A stretch of 64,000 nt of DNA from Clostridium sp. AM22-11AC (GCF_003473545.1 NZ_QUCM01000013.1:1-64000), one strand, 5' to 3'; positions 8,816 to 18,588 are shown, counted from the stretch's first letter. Translations and numbers: made by a program. The notes: generated by a model not told the origin, from the sequence alone.

Positions 8816-10189
8816 CTACAGCATAATATACTTCAATATAAATAATACTGCCAGAATATAAAGCAGTGGACTGATCTTCTTCTCTTTTGCCTTACCGCAT
8901 ACCAGGTTGATCACTACATAGGAGATAATTCCCATAGAGATACCTTCGGAAATGCTGTACATGAAAGGCATTGCGATAATACCGATATATGCAGGAATGG
9001 ACTCGGTATAATCATTAAAGTCAATCTTCAGGATAGAGGAGATCATTAAAAATCCTACTACGATCAGCGCCGGTGCAGTTGCAAAGGACGGGATCGCAAG
9101 GAAGATCGGTGATAAGAACAGAGACAGTCCAAACAGGATTGCTGCTACTGTAGCGGTCAGTCCGGTTCTTCCGCCTTCTGCTACACCAGAAGCACTTTCT
9201 ACGAAAGTAGTTACTGTAGAAGTACCAAACATAGCACCTACGGTAGTACCAACAGCATCAGATAAAAGGGCACCGCGGATCCTTGGAAGCTTTCCGTCTT
9301 TGTCCAACATGTCTGCTTTGGAAGCAACACCGATCAGTGTTCCCAGTGTATCAAACAGGTCTACAAACAGGAATGCAAATACAACTGCAAAGAAATCCAG
9401 TGAGAACATGCTGCTGAAATCCATCTTCATCAGGGTTGGTGCCATACTTGGGATAGCAATACCATTGGAAAAATCTGGAAGCAGACTATAGGCTCCTGCT
9501 TCTGGATTTACCTGATAGATACCTGCTAACTGGCAGATGATACCTAAGATCCAGGTTGCAAGGATACCCCAGAGGATACCGCCTTTTACCTGTTTTACCA
9601 GTAAAACAGCTGTGATCAGGATACCGATCAGTGCTAACAGAACAGTGATGCCCTCTGTGGAGAATGTACCATTCTGAACAGATGCCTTAAAGGAATAAAG
9701 ACCTACCAGCGTAGCACCGTCTACTACGATCTTTGCGTTCTGTAAACCGATAAAAGCGATGAAAAGACCGATACCAGCGGATACAGAGTGCTTTAATGTC
9801 ATAGGAATGGCATTAAAGATCTTCTCACGTACATTGGTCAGTGACAGAAGGATGAAAATGATACCTTCTGCAAATACGGCTGTTAAAGCCATTTCCCATG
9901 AGTATCCCATCTGTAAAACTACGGTATAAGCAAAGTAAGCGTTTAAGCCCATACCTGGTGCAAGTACAAATGGGTAGTTTGCCATAAATGCCATACATAA
10001 AGTAGCAAACAAAGCTGACACTGCGGTGGCTGTAAAGACTGCACCGCTGTCCATACCGGTAGCGCCTAAGATACCCGGGTTAACAGCCAGGATATAGGCC
10101 ATAGTCATAAAGGTGGTGATTCCTGCTAACACCTCTGTTTTGACGTCTGTGTGGTTCTCCTTCAGGTGAAACAATTTTTCCAGACTCAT
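8816..10189 (-). CDS. NCS2 family purine (guanine/hypoxanthine) permease
   Basis: This 457-residue protein has the 14-helix layout of the AzgA/PbuG branch of nucleobase:cation symporters. Family motifs are present: VKTEVLAGITTFMTMAYILA at the start, NPGILGATGM, an FVLAPGMGLNAYFAYTV stretch, and the DLFDTLGTLIGVASKA motif in helix 8. Length is normal. It should import guanine, hypoxanthine or adenine. GGAGG precedes the ATG. The gene stands alone, between the LysR terminator and pepT. Its leader of about 120 bases shows no purine-riboswitch core that I could recognise. Confidence 0.9.
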   Translation of the reverse strand: MSLEKLFHLKENHTDVKTEVLAGITTFMTMAYILAVNPGILGATGMDSGAVFTATAVSALFATLCMAFMANYPFVLAPGMGLNAYFAYTVVLQMGYSWEMALTAVFAEGIIFILLSLTNVREKIFNAIPMTLKHSVSAGIGLFIAFIGLQNAKIVVDGATLVGLYSFKASVQNGTFSTEGITVLLALIGILITAVLLVKQVKGGILWGILATWILGIICQLAGIYQVNPEAGAYSLLPDFSNGIAIPSMAPTLMKMDFSSMFSLDFFAVVFAFLFVDLFDTLGTLIGVASKADMLDKDGKLPRIRGALLSDAVGTTVGAMFGTSTVTTFVESASGVAEGGRTGLTATVAAILFGLSLFLSPIFLAIPSFATAPALIVVGFLMISSILKIDFNDYTESIPAYIGIIAMPFMYSISEGISMGIISYVVINLVCGKAKEKKISPLLYILAVLFILKYIML

Positions 10190-10318
10190 AAAAAATCCTC
10201 CTTCTCATGTATTGATCTCTGATAACTACCAGAGACCTGTTCTTCTTCCTGGCATTTTTTAGAAGTCCCCTGCCTCCTTTCCCCCGATTGCCAGAAATCC
10301 AAACATTTTTATACATAC

Positions 10319-10354
10319 ATTTTAGCACTTTTTTAATGTTTTGTATATACAAAA
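10319..10354 (-). promoter_or_regulatory. Promoter and overlapping palindrome upstream of the purine permease
   Basis: On the minus strand TATACA (10342-10347) and TGC-TAAAAT (-10 at 10319-10324) are 17 bases apart, an extended -10 promoter. The perfect 16-base palindrome TTTTGTATATACAAAA (10339-10354) covers the -35 hexamer, as expected for a repressor site. The protein that binds is unknown; the shape would suit a GntR-type dimer. Confidence 0.5.
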
Positions 10355-10412
10355 TAAAATTTTAAATTGCCAAAGAGAAAATCTTATTGTATAAATCTGA
10401 TTTTTTTGTCTA

Positions 10413-11663
10413 TTAATCTACATTTTTTCCTACTGCAAAACTTTTTACAATCTCTGTAAGAATGTTGACCGTCTGTTCCATAGACTCCACACATACATAT
10501 TCATATTTTCCGTGATAATTATGTCCACCTGTGCAAAGGTTTGGGCACGGAAGTCCCATGTAGGACAGTCTGGCGCCGTCTGTTCCACCGCGTACCGGGG
10601 AAATAACCGGAGTAACTCCATTTTTTCTCATAGCATTTTCTGCAATGTGGATCAGTTCCATATGTGGCTCTATCTTCTCTTTCATGTTGTAATAGGAGTC
10701 TTTTACAACAGCAGTTACTGTACCGGCCCCGTATTTTGCATTTAAAAACTCTGCTGCTTTTTCAAAAAATGCTTTCTTCTGTTCAAATTTCTCCCTGTCA
10801 TGGTCACGGATGATATATGCCATCTGGGCGCCTTCCACATCACCTTCCATATGGTCTAAGTGATAAAAGCCTTCGTAACCTTCTGTATACATAGGATTTT
10901 CAAATGCTGGAAGCAATGCCTGGAATTCCATTGCGATCAACAGGGCATTTTTCATCTTTCCCTTGGCGCTTCCCGGATGGATGCCTTTTCCCTGGATGGT
11001 CACATGGCCGGAAGCTGCATTAAAGTTTTCATATTCCAGCTCCCCTAAAGCACCTCCATCTACTGTATAAGCGGCCTCTGCCCCAAAGCCTTCTACATCA
11101 AAGAAATCTGCTCCTCTTCCCACTTCCTCATCTGGTGTAAAGGCAATGCAGATCCTGCCATGTTTCTCTTCCGGATGGCTTAAAAACCAGGCTGCCATGG
11201 TCATGATCTCTGCCACACCTGCTTTATCATCTGCTCCTAACAATGTAGTGCCGTCTGTAGTGATCAGTGTTTTTCCTTTATAATTTTTCATTTCCGGGAA
11301 ATCGGAAGTAAGAAGCCAGATATCTTTTTCTTTGTTTAAACAGATATCACCGCCATCATAATTTTCCACAAACTGAGGCTTTACGTCTTTACCAGAAAGA
11401 GCCGGTGATGTATCCATATGGGCAATGAAACCTAAAGAAGTAATCTTTTCCTCTGTATTTGCCGGGATCTCGCCATAAATATATCCATGCTCGTCCATGC
11501 GCACATTGGCAACACCCATTTCCTTTAACTCAGTAGTCAGAAGTTTTCCAAGTTCTAACTGCTTTGTTGTACTTGGAACCTGTTCGCCCTCTTCTTTTGA
11601 CTGGGTATCGTAGGAAATATAGCGTAAAAAACGTTCTGTAACAGAATTTTCTATTATTTTCAT
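10413..11663 (-). CDS. pepT: Tripeptide aminopeptidase PepT (peptidase T)
   Basis: This 416-residue cytosolic M20B peptidase removes N-terminal residues from tripeptides. Motifs: [14 protein letters not shown] (first metal ligand), [14 protein letters not shown], the catalytic [37 protein letters not shown] and GGTDGARLS with the final [11 protein letters not shown]. The length matches PepT only with the ATG at 11663, which follows GGAGG; the frame is open 41 codons farther, but that stretch contains the promoter and has no ribosome site. It is monocistronic. Confidence 0.95.
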   Translation of the reverse strand: MKIIENSVTERFLRYISYDTQSKEEGEQVPSTTKQLELGKLLTTELKEMGVANVRMDEHGYIYGEIPANTEEKITSLGFIAHMDTSPALSGKDVKPQFVENYDGGDICLNKEKDIWLLTSDFPEMKNYKGKTLITTDGTTLLGADDKAGVAEIMTMAAWFLSHPEEKHGRICIAFTPDEEVGRGADFFDVEGFGAEAAYTVDGGALGELEYENFNAASGHVTIQGKGIHPGSAKGKMKNALLIAMEFQALLPAFENPMYTEGYEGFYHLDHMEGDVEGAQMAYIIRDHDREKFEQKKAFFEKAAEFLNAKYGAGTVTAVVKDSYYNMKEKIEPHMELIHIAENAMRKNGVTPVISPVRGGTDGARLSYMGLPCPNLCTGGHNYHGKYEYVCVESMEQTVNILTEIVKSFAVGKNVD

Positions 11664-11697
11664 TTCATCGTCCTCCAAAATCATATTTATTAAGATA

Positions 11698-11726
11698 ATT
11701 TTACCACGGATCCGCTCATTATGCAA
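11698..11726 (-). promoter_or_regulatory. pepT promoter
   Basis: TTGCAT (11721-11726) and TAAAAT (11698-11703) are 17 bases apart on the minus strand, 34 bases before the pepT start. The -35 overlaps the T-tract of the histidine operon terminator. Confidence 0.6.
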
Positions 11727-11758
11727 AAAGGACAGCCGGTCTTTCGATCCAGCTGTCC
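11725..11758 (-). terminator. Terminator of the histidine operon
   Basis: A 10-base stem (GGACAGCTGG with CCGGCTGTCC, one wobble pair) followed by TTTTTGC on the minus strand, 40 bases after the hisIE stop. Confidence 0.85.
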
Positions 11759-11798
11759 CAAATGAAAGCAATCTGCTTTCGTACATCTTTTGTATATC

Positions 11799-13109
11799 TT
11801 ATCTGTTTGCCAGTTCCTCTGTGATCTCTTCCCAGGTAACACCTTTTTCTGCCATTAATACCATCATATGGTACAGGAAATCGGAGATCTCGTATTTTAC
11901 TTCCTCCGGATCCGGGTTCTTGGCTGCAATAACGATCTCAGTAGCTTCTTCTCCCACTTTCTTTAAGATCTTATCAATTCCCTTATCAAAAAGATAGTTG
12001 GTATAAGAACCTTCCTTTGGATGTTTTTTGCGGTCTAAGATCACATTGAAAACGTCCTCAAATACTTTTAATGGATTGGTCTCTTTGTATTCCTTTTCTG
12101 CCAGTGTGGTGTAGAAGCAGGAACGGTTGCCTGTGTGGCAGGCTGCGCCGATCTGCTTTACAGTTGCAAGAAGTGTATCATTGTCACAGTCGATCTTTAA
12201 GGATTTTACATACTGGAAATGTCCGCTGGTTTCTCCCTTTACCCACTGCGCCTGACGGCTGCGGCTGAAATAGGTCATGCGGCCGGTAGCCAGCGTATTG
12301 TTAAATGCCTCTTCATTCATGTAAGCTAACATTAATACTTCATTGGTCTTATAATCCTGAACGATCACAGGGATCAGCCCGTCGCTGTTTAACTTAAAGT
12401 CCTTCCAGTCTACGGAAGATTCAAAGGTATCTACGGAAATTCCCGCTGCCTTTAAAGACTGTTTAATGGTCATGGAAGTATCCATGGCATCCTCTGTAAA
12501 GGTAAGAACCGCACCGCAGATATTTCCGCAGCCAAAGGCATTTTTCAGGCTTTCTGCTGTGTCCTTGGCATCATCCTTTGCCTGTAAGAAGAATAAAAAT
12601 GGTGCTTCACTGTCGCTGATAGAAGCCATTTCCAGTAAAGAGGGAACGCTGCCTGCTGTATTAAGAAGCATGACGGATGCACCTGCTGCCTTATAGTCCT
12701 TTACATGATCCAGATAAGCATCTGTTGGCAGATAAGCGTAGATCTTCTCTTTTCCAAAGCGGTCAGATGCCTCTTTGATCATATCCACGTTTTCTTCTTT
12801 GCTCATGTCTAAAAATACAGCGCTGGCTCCTGCATAAAGATATTTCTTTACATCTTCCATGCGTTTTACTCTGCCGCCTGCAATGACCGGGGCATCCGCT
12901 TCCCTGCAGACCTCTTTGATCACTGCAATGGCAGCCTCATGGTCATCATCTGTTACAGACCAGTCATAGATCAGAATTTCATCCGCTCCGTTATCGCAGC
13001 AGTGTTTTGCCATCTGAGGTGCAGCCTGGGTATAGGTTCTCTTTCCGTCCCAGCTGCTGATACGGCCTTCCTGGTAGCCAAAACCTGCGATCAGTTTTTT
13101 ATTATCCAT
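11799..13109 (-). CDS. hisIE: HisIE with an extra N-terminal degenerate HisF-like domain
   Basis: This 436-residue protein performs steps two and three of histidine synthesis. HisI (phosphoribosyl-AMP cyclohydrolase) lies at about 235-345, with the [18 protein letters not shown] stretch and metal ligands in CDND and CHTGNRSC. HisE (phosphoribosyl-ATP pyrophosphatase) fills the end, with [14 protein letters not shown] and [10 protein letters not shown]. The first 210 residues resemble a HisF/HisA beta-alpha barrel ([31 protein letters not shown]), but the HisF catalytic Asp of the CLDVKDG motif is Gly here (GFGYQEG) and the second Asp is not found. The barrel is probably non-catalytic. ATG 13109 is 8 bases from AAGGAGG; ATG 13115 would be only 2 away. 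Confidence 0.9.
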   Translation of the reverse strand: MDNKKLIAGFGYQEGRISSWDGKRTYTQAAPQMAKHCCDNGADEILIYDWSVTDDDHEAAIAVIKEVCREADAPVIAGGRVKRMEDVKKYLYAGASAVFLDMSKEENVDMIKEASDRFGKEKIYAYLPTDAYLDHVKDYKAAGASVMLLNTAGSVPSLLEMASISDSEAPFLFFLQAKDDAKDTAESLKNAFGCGNICGAVLTFTEDAMDTSMTIKQSLKAAGISVDTFESSVDWKDFKLNSDGLIPVIVQDYKTNEVLMLAYMNEEAFNNTLATGRMTYFSRSRQAQWVKGETSGHFQYVKSLKIDCDNDTLLATVKQIGAACHTGNRSCFYTTLAEKEYKETNPLKVFEDVFNVILDRKKHPKEGSYTNYLFDKGIDKILKKVGEEATEIVIAAKNPDPEEVKYEISDFLYHMMVLMAEKGVTWEEITEELANR

Positions 13110-13130
13110 GTCCATTTCCTCCTTGTCCGT

Positions 13131-13850
13131 TCATTTTTCAAAACGGCGGACTGCCTCTTCCAAGTCCACACGTTTTTCATAAAGAGCTTTTCCCATGATC
13201 GCTCCTGAGATCCCTGCATCATAAAGAGCCTGCAGGTCTTCCATACAGGATACGCCGCCGGATGCGATAATGTCAAGTCCTGTTTCTTCCGTCAGCTTCT
13301 TTGTTGCCGGGATATTGGGGCCTGAAAGCATGCCGTCTCTGGAAATATCTGTATAAATAATGTGCTTTACGCCATATTCTTTCATTTTCAGGCAGAGATC
13401 TGTGGCTGTAACAGTGCTTACCTGCTCCCAGCCCTGGATAGCTACCATGCCGTCCTTGGCGTCAACGCCTGCTGCAATGGCATCTGCACCGAATTTCTCC
13501 ACCATATCTTTTAAGAACTCCGGCTCTTCTACTGCCTTTGTTCCTATGATCACACGCTTTACGCCTAAAGCAAGCATATTTTTAATGGCTTCCTCAGAAC
13601 GGATGCCGCCGCCGATCTCTACAGGGATATTCACAGAAGAAACGATTTTTTTAATGGTCTCTTCATTTACAGAACGTCCTGCCAGTGCACCGTCTAAGTC
13701 TACCAGATGTAAAAAAGTGGCTCCTTTTTCCTGCCAGAGAGCCGCGATCTCCTCTGGATGCTCCGAATATACCGTAATATCTTTAAATGCACCCTGACGC
13801 AGGCGGACACATTTTCCATTTTTCATATCAATTGCCGGATACAGCTGCAT
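13131..13850 (-). CDS. hisA: HisA, ProFAR isomerase
   Basis: This 239-residue barrel enzyme opens the ribose ring of ProFAR to give PRFAR, the substrate of HisHF. The first strand carries the catalytic Asp (YPAIDMKNGKCVRL) and the second lies in YTDISRDGMLSGPN. Phosphate-binding glycines appear in EIGGGIRS and ASGGV. Length is standard. The gene is 48 bases after hisB and 21 bases before the chosen hisIE start. Confidence 0.95.
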   Translation of the reverse strand: MQLYPAIDMKNGKCVRLRQGAFKDITVYSEHPEEIAALWQEKGATFLHLVDLDGALAGRSVNEETIKKIVSSVNIPVEIGGGIRSEEAIKNMLALGVKRVIIGTKAVEEPEFLKDMVEKFGADAIAAGVDAKDGMVAIQGWEQVSTVTATDLCLKMKEYGVKHIIYTDISRDGMLSGPNIPATKKLTEETGLDIIASGGVSCMEDLQALYDAGISGAIMGKALYEKRVDLEEAVRRFEK

Positions 13851-13898
13851 GTTTTGTCTCCTTTTCTATTCCTGAATAAATGTTTTTACAGGCTTTTT

Positions 13899-14486
13899 CT
13901 ACAGGCTTCCCTTGGTAGATAATACATCTGTAAGCCGTGGATCATAACCGGTTGCTCCGTCTAAAGCTTTCGCAAATGCCTTAAAAGCCGCCTCAATGAT
14001 GTGGTGATTGTTGCTGCCGGACATCTGGCGCAGATGAAGGTTCATTTCCCCGCCATAAGATACTGCATAGAAAAACTCCCGCACCATTTCCGTCTCCAGA
14101 TCACCTACTTTTTCCCGGTCAAGGTTTAAGTCATACACCAGATAAGGTCTTCCGCAAAGATCCAGGGCGCAGATGACTAAGGCCTCATCCATGGGAAGGA
14201 TCTGGGAACCATATCGGCAGATGCCTTTTTTATCCCCTACTGCCTTGCGGATGGCCTGTCCCAGCACAATGCCTGTATCCTCAATGGTATGATGGGTATC
14301 CACTTCCAGATCCCCGTCTACTGTAAGATCCAGATCAAAAAAGCCATGGCGGGCAAAGCTGTTTAACATATGGTCAAAAAAGCCGATGCCTGTATGGATA
14401 TTGGCCTTTCCGCTGCCATCCAGGTTTAAAGTCATGTTTATTTTCGTTTCATTGGTATTTCGTGTGATCTGCGCAATGCGTTCCAT
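13899..14486 (-). CDS. hisB: HisB, imidazoleglycerol-phosphate dehydratase
   Basis: This 195-residue Mn-dependent dehydratase makes imidazole acetol phosphate. Histidine motifs of the two metal sites are visible: GFFDHMLNSFARHG, DTHHTIEDTGIVLG and GSNNHHIIEAAFKAFA. Length is exactly that of the monofunctional form, with no phosphatase domain. I place the start at ATG 14486, with AAAGGAG 12 bases upstream. The frame extends 40 codons farther through a palindrome-rich spacer, which does not look like coding sequence. Confidence 0.93.
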   Translation of the reverse strand: MERIAQITRNTNETKINMTLNLDGSGKANIHTGIGFFDHMLNSFARHGFFDLDLTVDGDLEVDTHHTIEDTGIVLGQAIRKAVGDKKGICRYGSQILPMDEALVICALDLCGRPYLVYDLNLDREKVGDLETEMVREFFYAVSYGGEMNLHLRQMSGSNNHHIIEAAFKAFAKALDGATGYDPRLTDVLSTKGSL

Positions 14487-14540
14487 ATTTCCTACACTCT
14501 CCTTTATGCGGACCTTTTTACTCATGTTTTTGGCGAGACC

Positions 14541-14599
14541 CAAGGTCAAAAATCCTCCTGCAAGCAAGCTTGCGTCGGATTTCCGACCTTTTGACCCTG
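14541..14599. repeat. Structured spacer between hisD and hisB
   Basis: Within the 116-base gap there is an outer inverted repeat (GGTCAAAA 14544-14551 with TTTTGACC 14589-14596), a palindrome GCAAGCTTGC (14564-14573) and a small hairpin GTCGG-CCGAC (14574-14587). The RNA could fold as a branched structure. A role in differential expression is only inferred. Confidence 0.5.
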
Positions 14600-14602
14600 G
14601 TA

Positions 14603-15892
14603 TCATTCAAATCTGACTCTTACAGAATTTGCATGTGCAGTCAGGTGTTCTGCTTCTGCAAAGTCCTCAATGTCCTTATGAGCCTTTTCAAGGGCTTCTC
14701 TGGAATAATAGATAATGCTGGATTTCTTAATAAAATCATCTACACCTAAAGGTGAGAAGAATTTTGCTGTTCCGTTGGTAGGAAGGATGTGGTTTGGTCC
14801 TGCAAAATAGTCTCCCAAAGGTTCAGAGCTGTATTCACCAATAAAAATTGCGCCTGCATTGCGGATCTTTGTCATTACCTCAAACGGATTAGCTGTTACT
14901 AACTCCAGGTGTTCCGGTGCAATGTTGTTGGCTGTCTCCACTGCCTCATCCATAGTATCCACTACCAGGATATAGCCGTAGTTATCCAGGGATTTCTTGA
15001 TGATCTCGCTTCTGGATAATACCTGAAGGAAACCATCAACTTCTTTGGAGACCTTCTCAGCCAGTTCCATACTGGTGGTAACTAAAATAGCACTGGCTAA
15101 TTCATCATGCTCTGCCTGGCTTAACAGGTCAGCTGCCACATATCTTGGATTGGCTGTTTCATCTGCCACTACCAGGATCTCACTTGGTCCTGCAATGCTG
15201 TCAATGCTTACATGACCGTATACCGCTTTCTTTGCAAGGGCAACGAAGATATTTCCAGGTCCTACGATCTTGCTGACTCTTGGAATGGACTCAGTGCCGA
15301 AAGCAAGGGCTGCAATTGCCTGTGCGCCACCTACTTTATAAACTTCGGTTGCACCGGCCAGATGTGCTGCTGTTAAAGTAACAGGATTTACCTTGCCATC
15401 TTTTCCAGGAGGTGTGACCATAACGATACGTTTTACACCAGCTACCTCTGCCGGGATAATGTTCATAAGTACAGAAGAAGGATAAGCAGCTTTGCCGCCA
15501 GGTACATACACACCGGCACTCTCCAATGCTGTGATCTTCTGTCCTAAGATCGTGCCGTCCGGCTGGGAGTCAAACCAGCTGTTTCTTCTCTGTTTTTCAT
15601 GGTAACGGCGGATATTTTCCATGGATTTCTTCATTACTTCCAGAAGATGTGGATCAACAGCTTCCATAGCCTCTTTGATCTCTGCCTCTGTTACACGGAT
15701 GTTGTCTGCATTGATCTCTGCTTTATCAAATTTCTTTGTATAATCAAAAACAGCTGCGTCTCCTTCTGCTTTTACCCGGTCTACGATCTCCTGCACGGTT
15801 TCTGTGTATGCATCATAATTATTTGGGTCTCTTTTTAACATATCTGCCAGAATATTTTTCATAGATGCTTCATCTAATTTTACGATCCTCAT
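14603..15892 (-). CDS. hisD: HisD, histidinol dehydrogenase
   Basis: This 429-residue zinc enzyme oxidises histidinol to histidine in two NAD-dependent steps. Diagnostic segments are [39 protein letters not shown] and SQAEHD (zinc ligands), and NIAPEHLEL, which carries the catalytic Glu-His pair. The C-terminal GPNHILPT motif is also present. Length matches. Its ATG overlaps the hisG stop by 4 bases, so the two are translationally coupled. Confidence 0.96.
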   Translation of the reverse strand: MRIVKLDEASMKNILADMLKRDPNNYDAYTETVQEIVDRVKAEGDAAVFDYTKKFDKAEINADNIRVTEAEIKEAMEAVDPHLLEVMKKSMENIRRYHEKQRRNSWFDSQPDGTILGQKITALESAGVYVPGGKAAYPSSVLMNIIPAEVAGVKRIVMVTPPGKDGKVNPVTLTAAHLAGATEVYKVGGAQAIAALAFGTESIPRVSKIVGPGNIFVALAKKAVYGHVSIDSIAGPSEILVVADETANPRYVAADLLSQAEHDELASAILVTTSMELAEKVSKEVDGFLQVLSRSEIIKKSLDNYGYILVVDTMDEAVETANNIAPEHLELVTANPFEVMTKIRNAGAIFIGEYSSEPLGDYFAGPNHILPTNGTAKFFSPLGVDDFIKKSSIIYYSREALEKAHKDIEDFAEAEHLTAHANSVRVRFE

Positions 15893-16548
15893 TTGTCCGC
15901 CCTCTCTTTTTCCTTTAAAAGTCCCTGAAAATCTTTAATGATCTTTGTGATCCGTTCATTTTCCGTTTTCATGCTTACCTGATTGACTACCATACGTGCG
16001 GAAAGGTCACAGACCTCTTCTAAGACTACCAGTCCGTTTTCTCTTAAGGTAGAACCGGTCTCCACGATATCTACGATCACCTCAGAAAGCCCTACAATCG
16101 GTGCCAGCTCAATGGAGCCGTTTAATTTAATGATCTCTACAGTCTGGTATTTCTGGTTGTAGAAATAGTCTTTTGCAATGTGCGGATATTTGGTAGCGAC
16201 ACGGATCAGTTCGTGGTGTTTTAAACGCTCTCTTGCTGACTCCGGTCCGCAGACGCACATCCTGCATTTTCCCATTGCCAGGTCTAAGACCTCATACAGT
16301 CTTCTGCCTTCCTCTAAAATGGTGTCACGGCCTACAATACCGATGTCTGCCGCGCCATATTCTACATAAGTAGGAACGTCATTTGCCTTGGCTAAGAAGA
16401 AACGGATGCCCAAGTCTTCATTTACAAAGATCAGCTTTCTGGAGTTTTTGTCCTTCATCTCCTCACAGGAAATGCCGATCTGTTCAAACATATCCATTGC
16501 CTTGGATGCCAGACGGCCCTTGGCTAATGCTATGGTCAGATATCTCAT
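15889..16548 (-). CDS. hisG: HisG, ATP phosphoribosyltransferase, short form
   Basis: This 219-residue catalytic subunit starts histidine synthesis by joining ATP and PRPP. It has the short-form length, lacking the C-terminal regulatory domain, and so depends on HisZ, which is encoded just upstream. Visible motifs: [34 protein letters not shown] (here [15 protein letters not shown]), and the PRPP-binding [14 protein letters not shown]. It lies 51 bases after hisZ. Confidence 0.95.
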   Translation of the reverse strand: MRYLTIALAKGRLASKAMDMFEQIGISCEEMKDKNSRKLIFVNEDLGIRFFLAKANDVPTYVEYGAADIGIVGRDTILEEGRRLYEVLDLAMGKCRMCVCGPESARERLKHHELIRVATKYPHIAKDYFYNQKYQTVEIIKLNGSIELAPIVGLSEVIVDIVETGSTLRENGLVVLEEVCDLSARMVVNQVSMKTENERITKIIKDFQGLLKEKERADK

Positions 16549-16599
16549 GCTGCTTTATCTCCTTTTATATCCAATATGCTTTTATGCTTTCTGGATCTT

Positions 16600-17880
16600 T
16601 TATAAGATCTCCCTGACTCCGTATGCAGATACAGGGGTTTCGTCTACATTTCCTGTAAGCATGTCAAAGGCAGTTACTGTATTTCCTGTATCCTTCAGGC
16701 AGAGAATGGTGCGAAGACCTCTCTTCTTTGCCATTCCCTTATAATCTTCCAAGCTCTTTCCTTCTTCCATGACCATGGACTGCACCGGAGTACCCTCGGA
16801 ACGGAAGAAACGGCTTAAACGTACCGCACTTTGTCTGGCTGAGGGCTCATACAGGATCACCGTATTTACTAACTGCACCGGAATGTGGATCTGCTGTCTG
16901 GATAAAGCTGCCATCAGCTGGTCTACTACAATGGCGAAACCAACTGCCGGAGTATCTTTTCCAAACTGGACTAACAGTTTATTGTAACGGCCGCCGGTAA
17001 CAATGTAATCGCCGGTTCCATAGGTATATGCCTTGAAAATGATACCGGTATAATACTGGTAACGGCTTAACATTCCCAGGTCGTAAGATACATAATCAGC
17101 CATATGATATTCTTCCAGCAAAGTATGTACCCGCTCCAGCCGCTCAATGGCTGCTAATGCCTGTGGGTTATCTGTTAATGCTTTTGCCTTTTTAATCTGG
17201 TTGATACCGCCAAACAGCTCTGGAAGTTTTAAAAACGCTTCTTTTAAGCTTTCTTCCATGTCCTGGTTCTTTAAAAACTCTTCTACGCCAAAGCGGTTCT
17301 TGTTTTCAATCAGATCATTTAACTGGGCCTGTGCGTCCTCGTCCAGTCCGGACTGCTGTAACAGGCTTCTGTAAAATGCAACCTCACCTAATTCTACCTG
17401 GAACTCTTTTAAACCAGCTGCCTTTAAACAGTCAATGACCATAGCGATCATCTCAGCATCTGCATCTGGTGAGTCATCGCCGATCAGCTCTGCACCTGAC
17501 TCAGCCCGCTCTTTTAAATAACCCTGATAGCTGGTATTATTTTTAAAAGTGCGCTCCAGGTAGCACAGACGCAGAGGCATATCATCATCCATAAAATATT
17601 TTGCCACACATCTTGCCACTGCTGGGGTCATATCCGGCCGGAGCACCAGCATGTTGTTGTCCCTGTCAAAGAACTTGAACATTTCCTGGGCGCCTACGCT
17701 TCCGCGGTCTTCATTAAAAATATCCGCATATTCAAAACTTGGGGTCTGGATATGCTCATAACCGTAAAGATACAATGTATGGAGGATCTTCTCCTGAACT
17801 GCCAGCTTTCTGCGGCATTCTCCGTTATAAATGTCCCTGACTCCTTCCGGAGTGTGGATCAGTTTGTTTTTCTTTGTCAT
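16600..17880 (-). CDS. hisZ: HisZ, ATP phosphoribosyltransferase regulatory subunit
   Basis: This 426-residue protein is a histidyl-tRNA-synthetase-like paralogue that works with short HisG. The class II core is clear: TPEGVRDIYNGECRRK, SFEYADIF, and motif 2 MTPAVARCVAKYF. It lacks a proper anticodon-binding domain and the C-terminus is short and divergent. Being followed directly by hisG settles HisZ over HisS. It is the first gene of the operon, behind a perfect-consensus promoter. Confidence 0.92.
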   Translation of the reverse strand: MTKKNKLIHTPEGVRDIYNGECRRKLAVQEKILHTLYLYGYEHIQTPSFEYADIFNEDRGSVGAQEMFKFFDRDNNMLVLRPDMTPAVARCVAKYFMDDDMPLRLCYLERTFKNNTSYQGYLKERAESGAELIGDDSPDADAEMIAMVIDCLKAAGLKEFQVELGEVAFYRSLLQQSGLDEDAQAQLNDLIENKNRFGVEEFLKNQDMEESLKEAFLKLPELFGGINQIKKAKALTDNPQALAAIERLERVHTLLEEYHMADYVSYDLGMLSRYQYYTGIIFKAYTYGTGDYIVTGGRYNKLLVQFGKDTPAVGFAIVVDQLMAALSRQQIHIPVQLVNTVILYEPSARQSAVRLSRFFRSEGTPVQSMVMEEGKSLEDYKGMAKKRGLRTILCLKDTGNTVTAFDMLTGNVDETPVSAYGVREIL

Positions 17881-17934
17881 AGCACATCTCCCTTATCTTT
17901 TGCCGATATAAATGGCTTTGCTTTTTGCCTTGCT

Positions 17935-17958
17935 ATCACTTTACCATGGTAGAGTGAT
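17935..17958. promoter_or_regulatory. Near-perfect palindrome in the histidine operon leader
   Basis: A 24-base inverted repeat (ATCACT ... CCATGG ... AGTGAT) matches at 11 of 12 positions per arm. It lies about 20-43 bases downstream of the -10 box, between the promoter and hisZ, a roadblock or operator position. A TrpR-family histidine regulator (HisR/YerC type) is a possible binder; I could not verify the motif. It could also fold in RNA. No T-box core is visible. Confidence 0.5.
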
Positions 17959-17977
17959 GATTTGCTAACGTGTTTTC

Positions 17978-18006
17978 ATTATAAAGGCTTCATTCTTTCT
18001 TGTCAA
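17978..18006 (-). promoter_or_regulatory. Histidine operon promoter, perfect sigma-A consensus
   Basis: TTGACA (18001-18006) and TATAAT (17978-17983) on the minus strand are exactly 17 bases apart. Transcription should begin near 17971, giving a leader of about 90 bases before hisZ. Confidence 0.85.
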
Positions 18007-18045
18007 CGGCTTTCTGGATTTTTCTTAGCCAGGCTCATGGAACGG

Positions 18046-18588
18046 CTATTGATCGTTCTCCCTCTGACTTAGATCAATGGATAATGGTTCCAGGTAATGG
18101 ACATACATATCCCTATGAGAACGTATTTTCCAGTTTTTGTTAATTTCATCGTAGGTAAAACTTTTTCTGCCACCTGCTTCCATGCGGTCCCAGAATTTTT
18201 TTACATCTGTAAAAGGCACATAATACATTTCATCTAATGCTGTATAATGAACAATGATAAATGATATCCCCCCCTGTTGTTCAAATTCTTCCATAAATTT
18301 GATCTGATGTGGGTGAATGTTCTGAAGAGGAAATGTTTTTACCGCACACTCTTTTGCGTCAAAACATACCGGTATTCCTTGAACTGCCCCAATATAGTCT
18401 ACGGTACTCTTCTGGTCAAAATAAGCCAGTGTAATATGACGGCTGCTCTTATCTATTTCAATGGGAGTAATGGGTGTAGGGATCTTCTGGATCAGAGCCA
18501 GTTTTTTCTCCCTGTAACTTTCATTTGTATGATTGATCAGGTCTTCTAAGGTAGAACCCCGAAGCCCCCTTGTTTTCCATGTTCCCAT
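18046..18588 (-). CDS. recU: RecU, Holliday junction resolvase
   Basis: This 180-residue endonuclease resolves four-way junctions in recombinational repair. The family start GTWKTRGLRGSTLEDLIN, the catalytic region KSTVDYIGA and FDAKEC (the D-E-K nuclease site) and the late FWDRMEAGGRKSFTYDEI segment are present. Start at ATG 18588 follows GGAAAGGA; the ATG at 18609 lacks a site. It stands alone just upstream of the his promoter and is divergent from the repeat-rich spacer. Confidence 0.93.
   Translation of the reverse strand: MGTWKTRGLRGSTLEDLINHTNESYREKKLALIQKIPTPITPIEIDKSSRHITLAYFDQKSTVDYIGAVQGIPVCFDAKECAVKTFPLQNIHPHQIKFMEEFEQQGGISFIIVHYTALDEMYYVPFTDVKKFWDRMEAGGRKSFTYDEINKNWKIRSHRDMYVHYLEPLSIDLSQRENDQ

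Noticed and set aside
10190..10318. Purine riboswitch in the permease leader
   Set aside because: I searched for the conserved loop and junction sequences by eye and found none; a covariance search would decide.
14487..14606. 40-codon N-terminal extension of HisB
   Set aside because: HisB homologues start near ATG 14486, and the extension is formed by inverted repeats of the spacer.
16600..17880. Histidyl-tRNA synthetase HisS
   Set aside because: Lacks a full anticodon-binding domain and is followed by short-form HisG, which needs HisZ.
17881..17977. T-box or histidine attenuator before hisZ
   Set aside because: Leader is only about 90 bases, has no T-box core sequence and no run of His codons.
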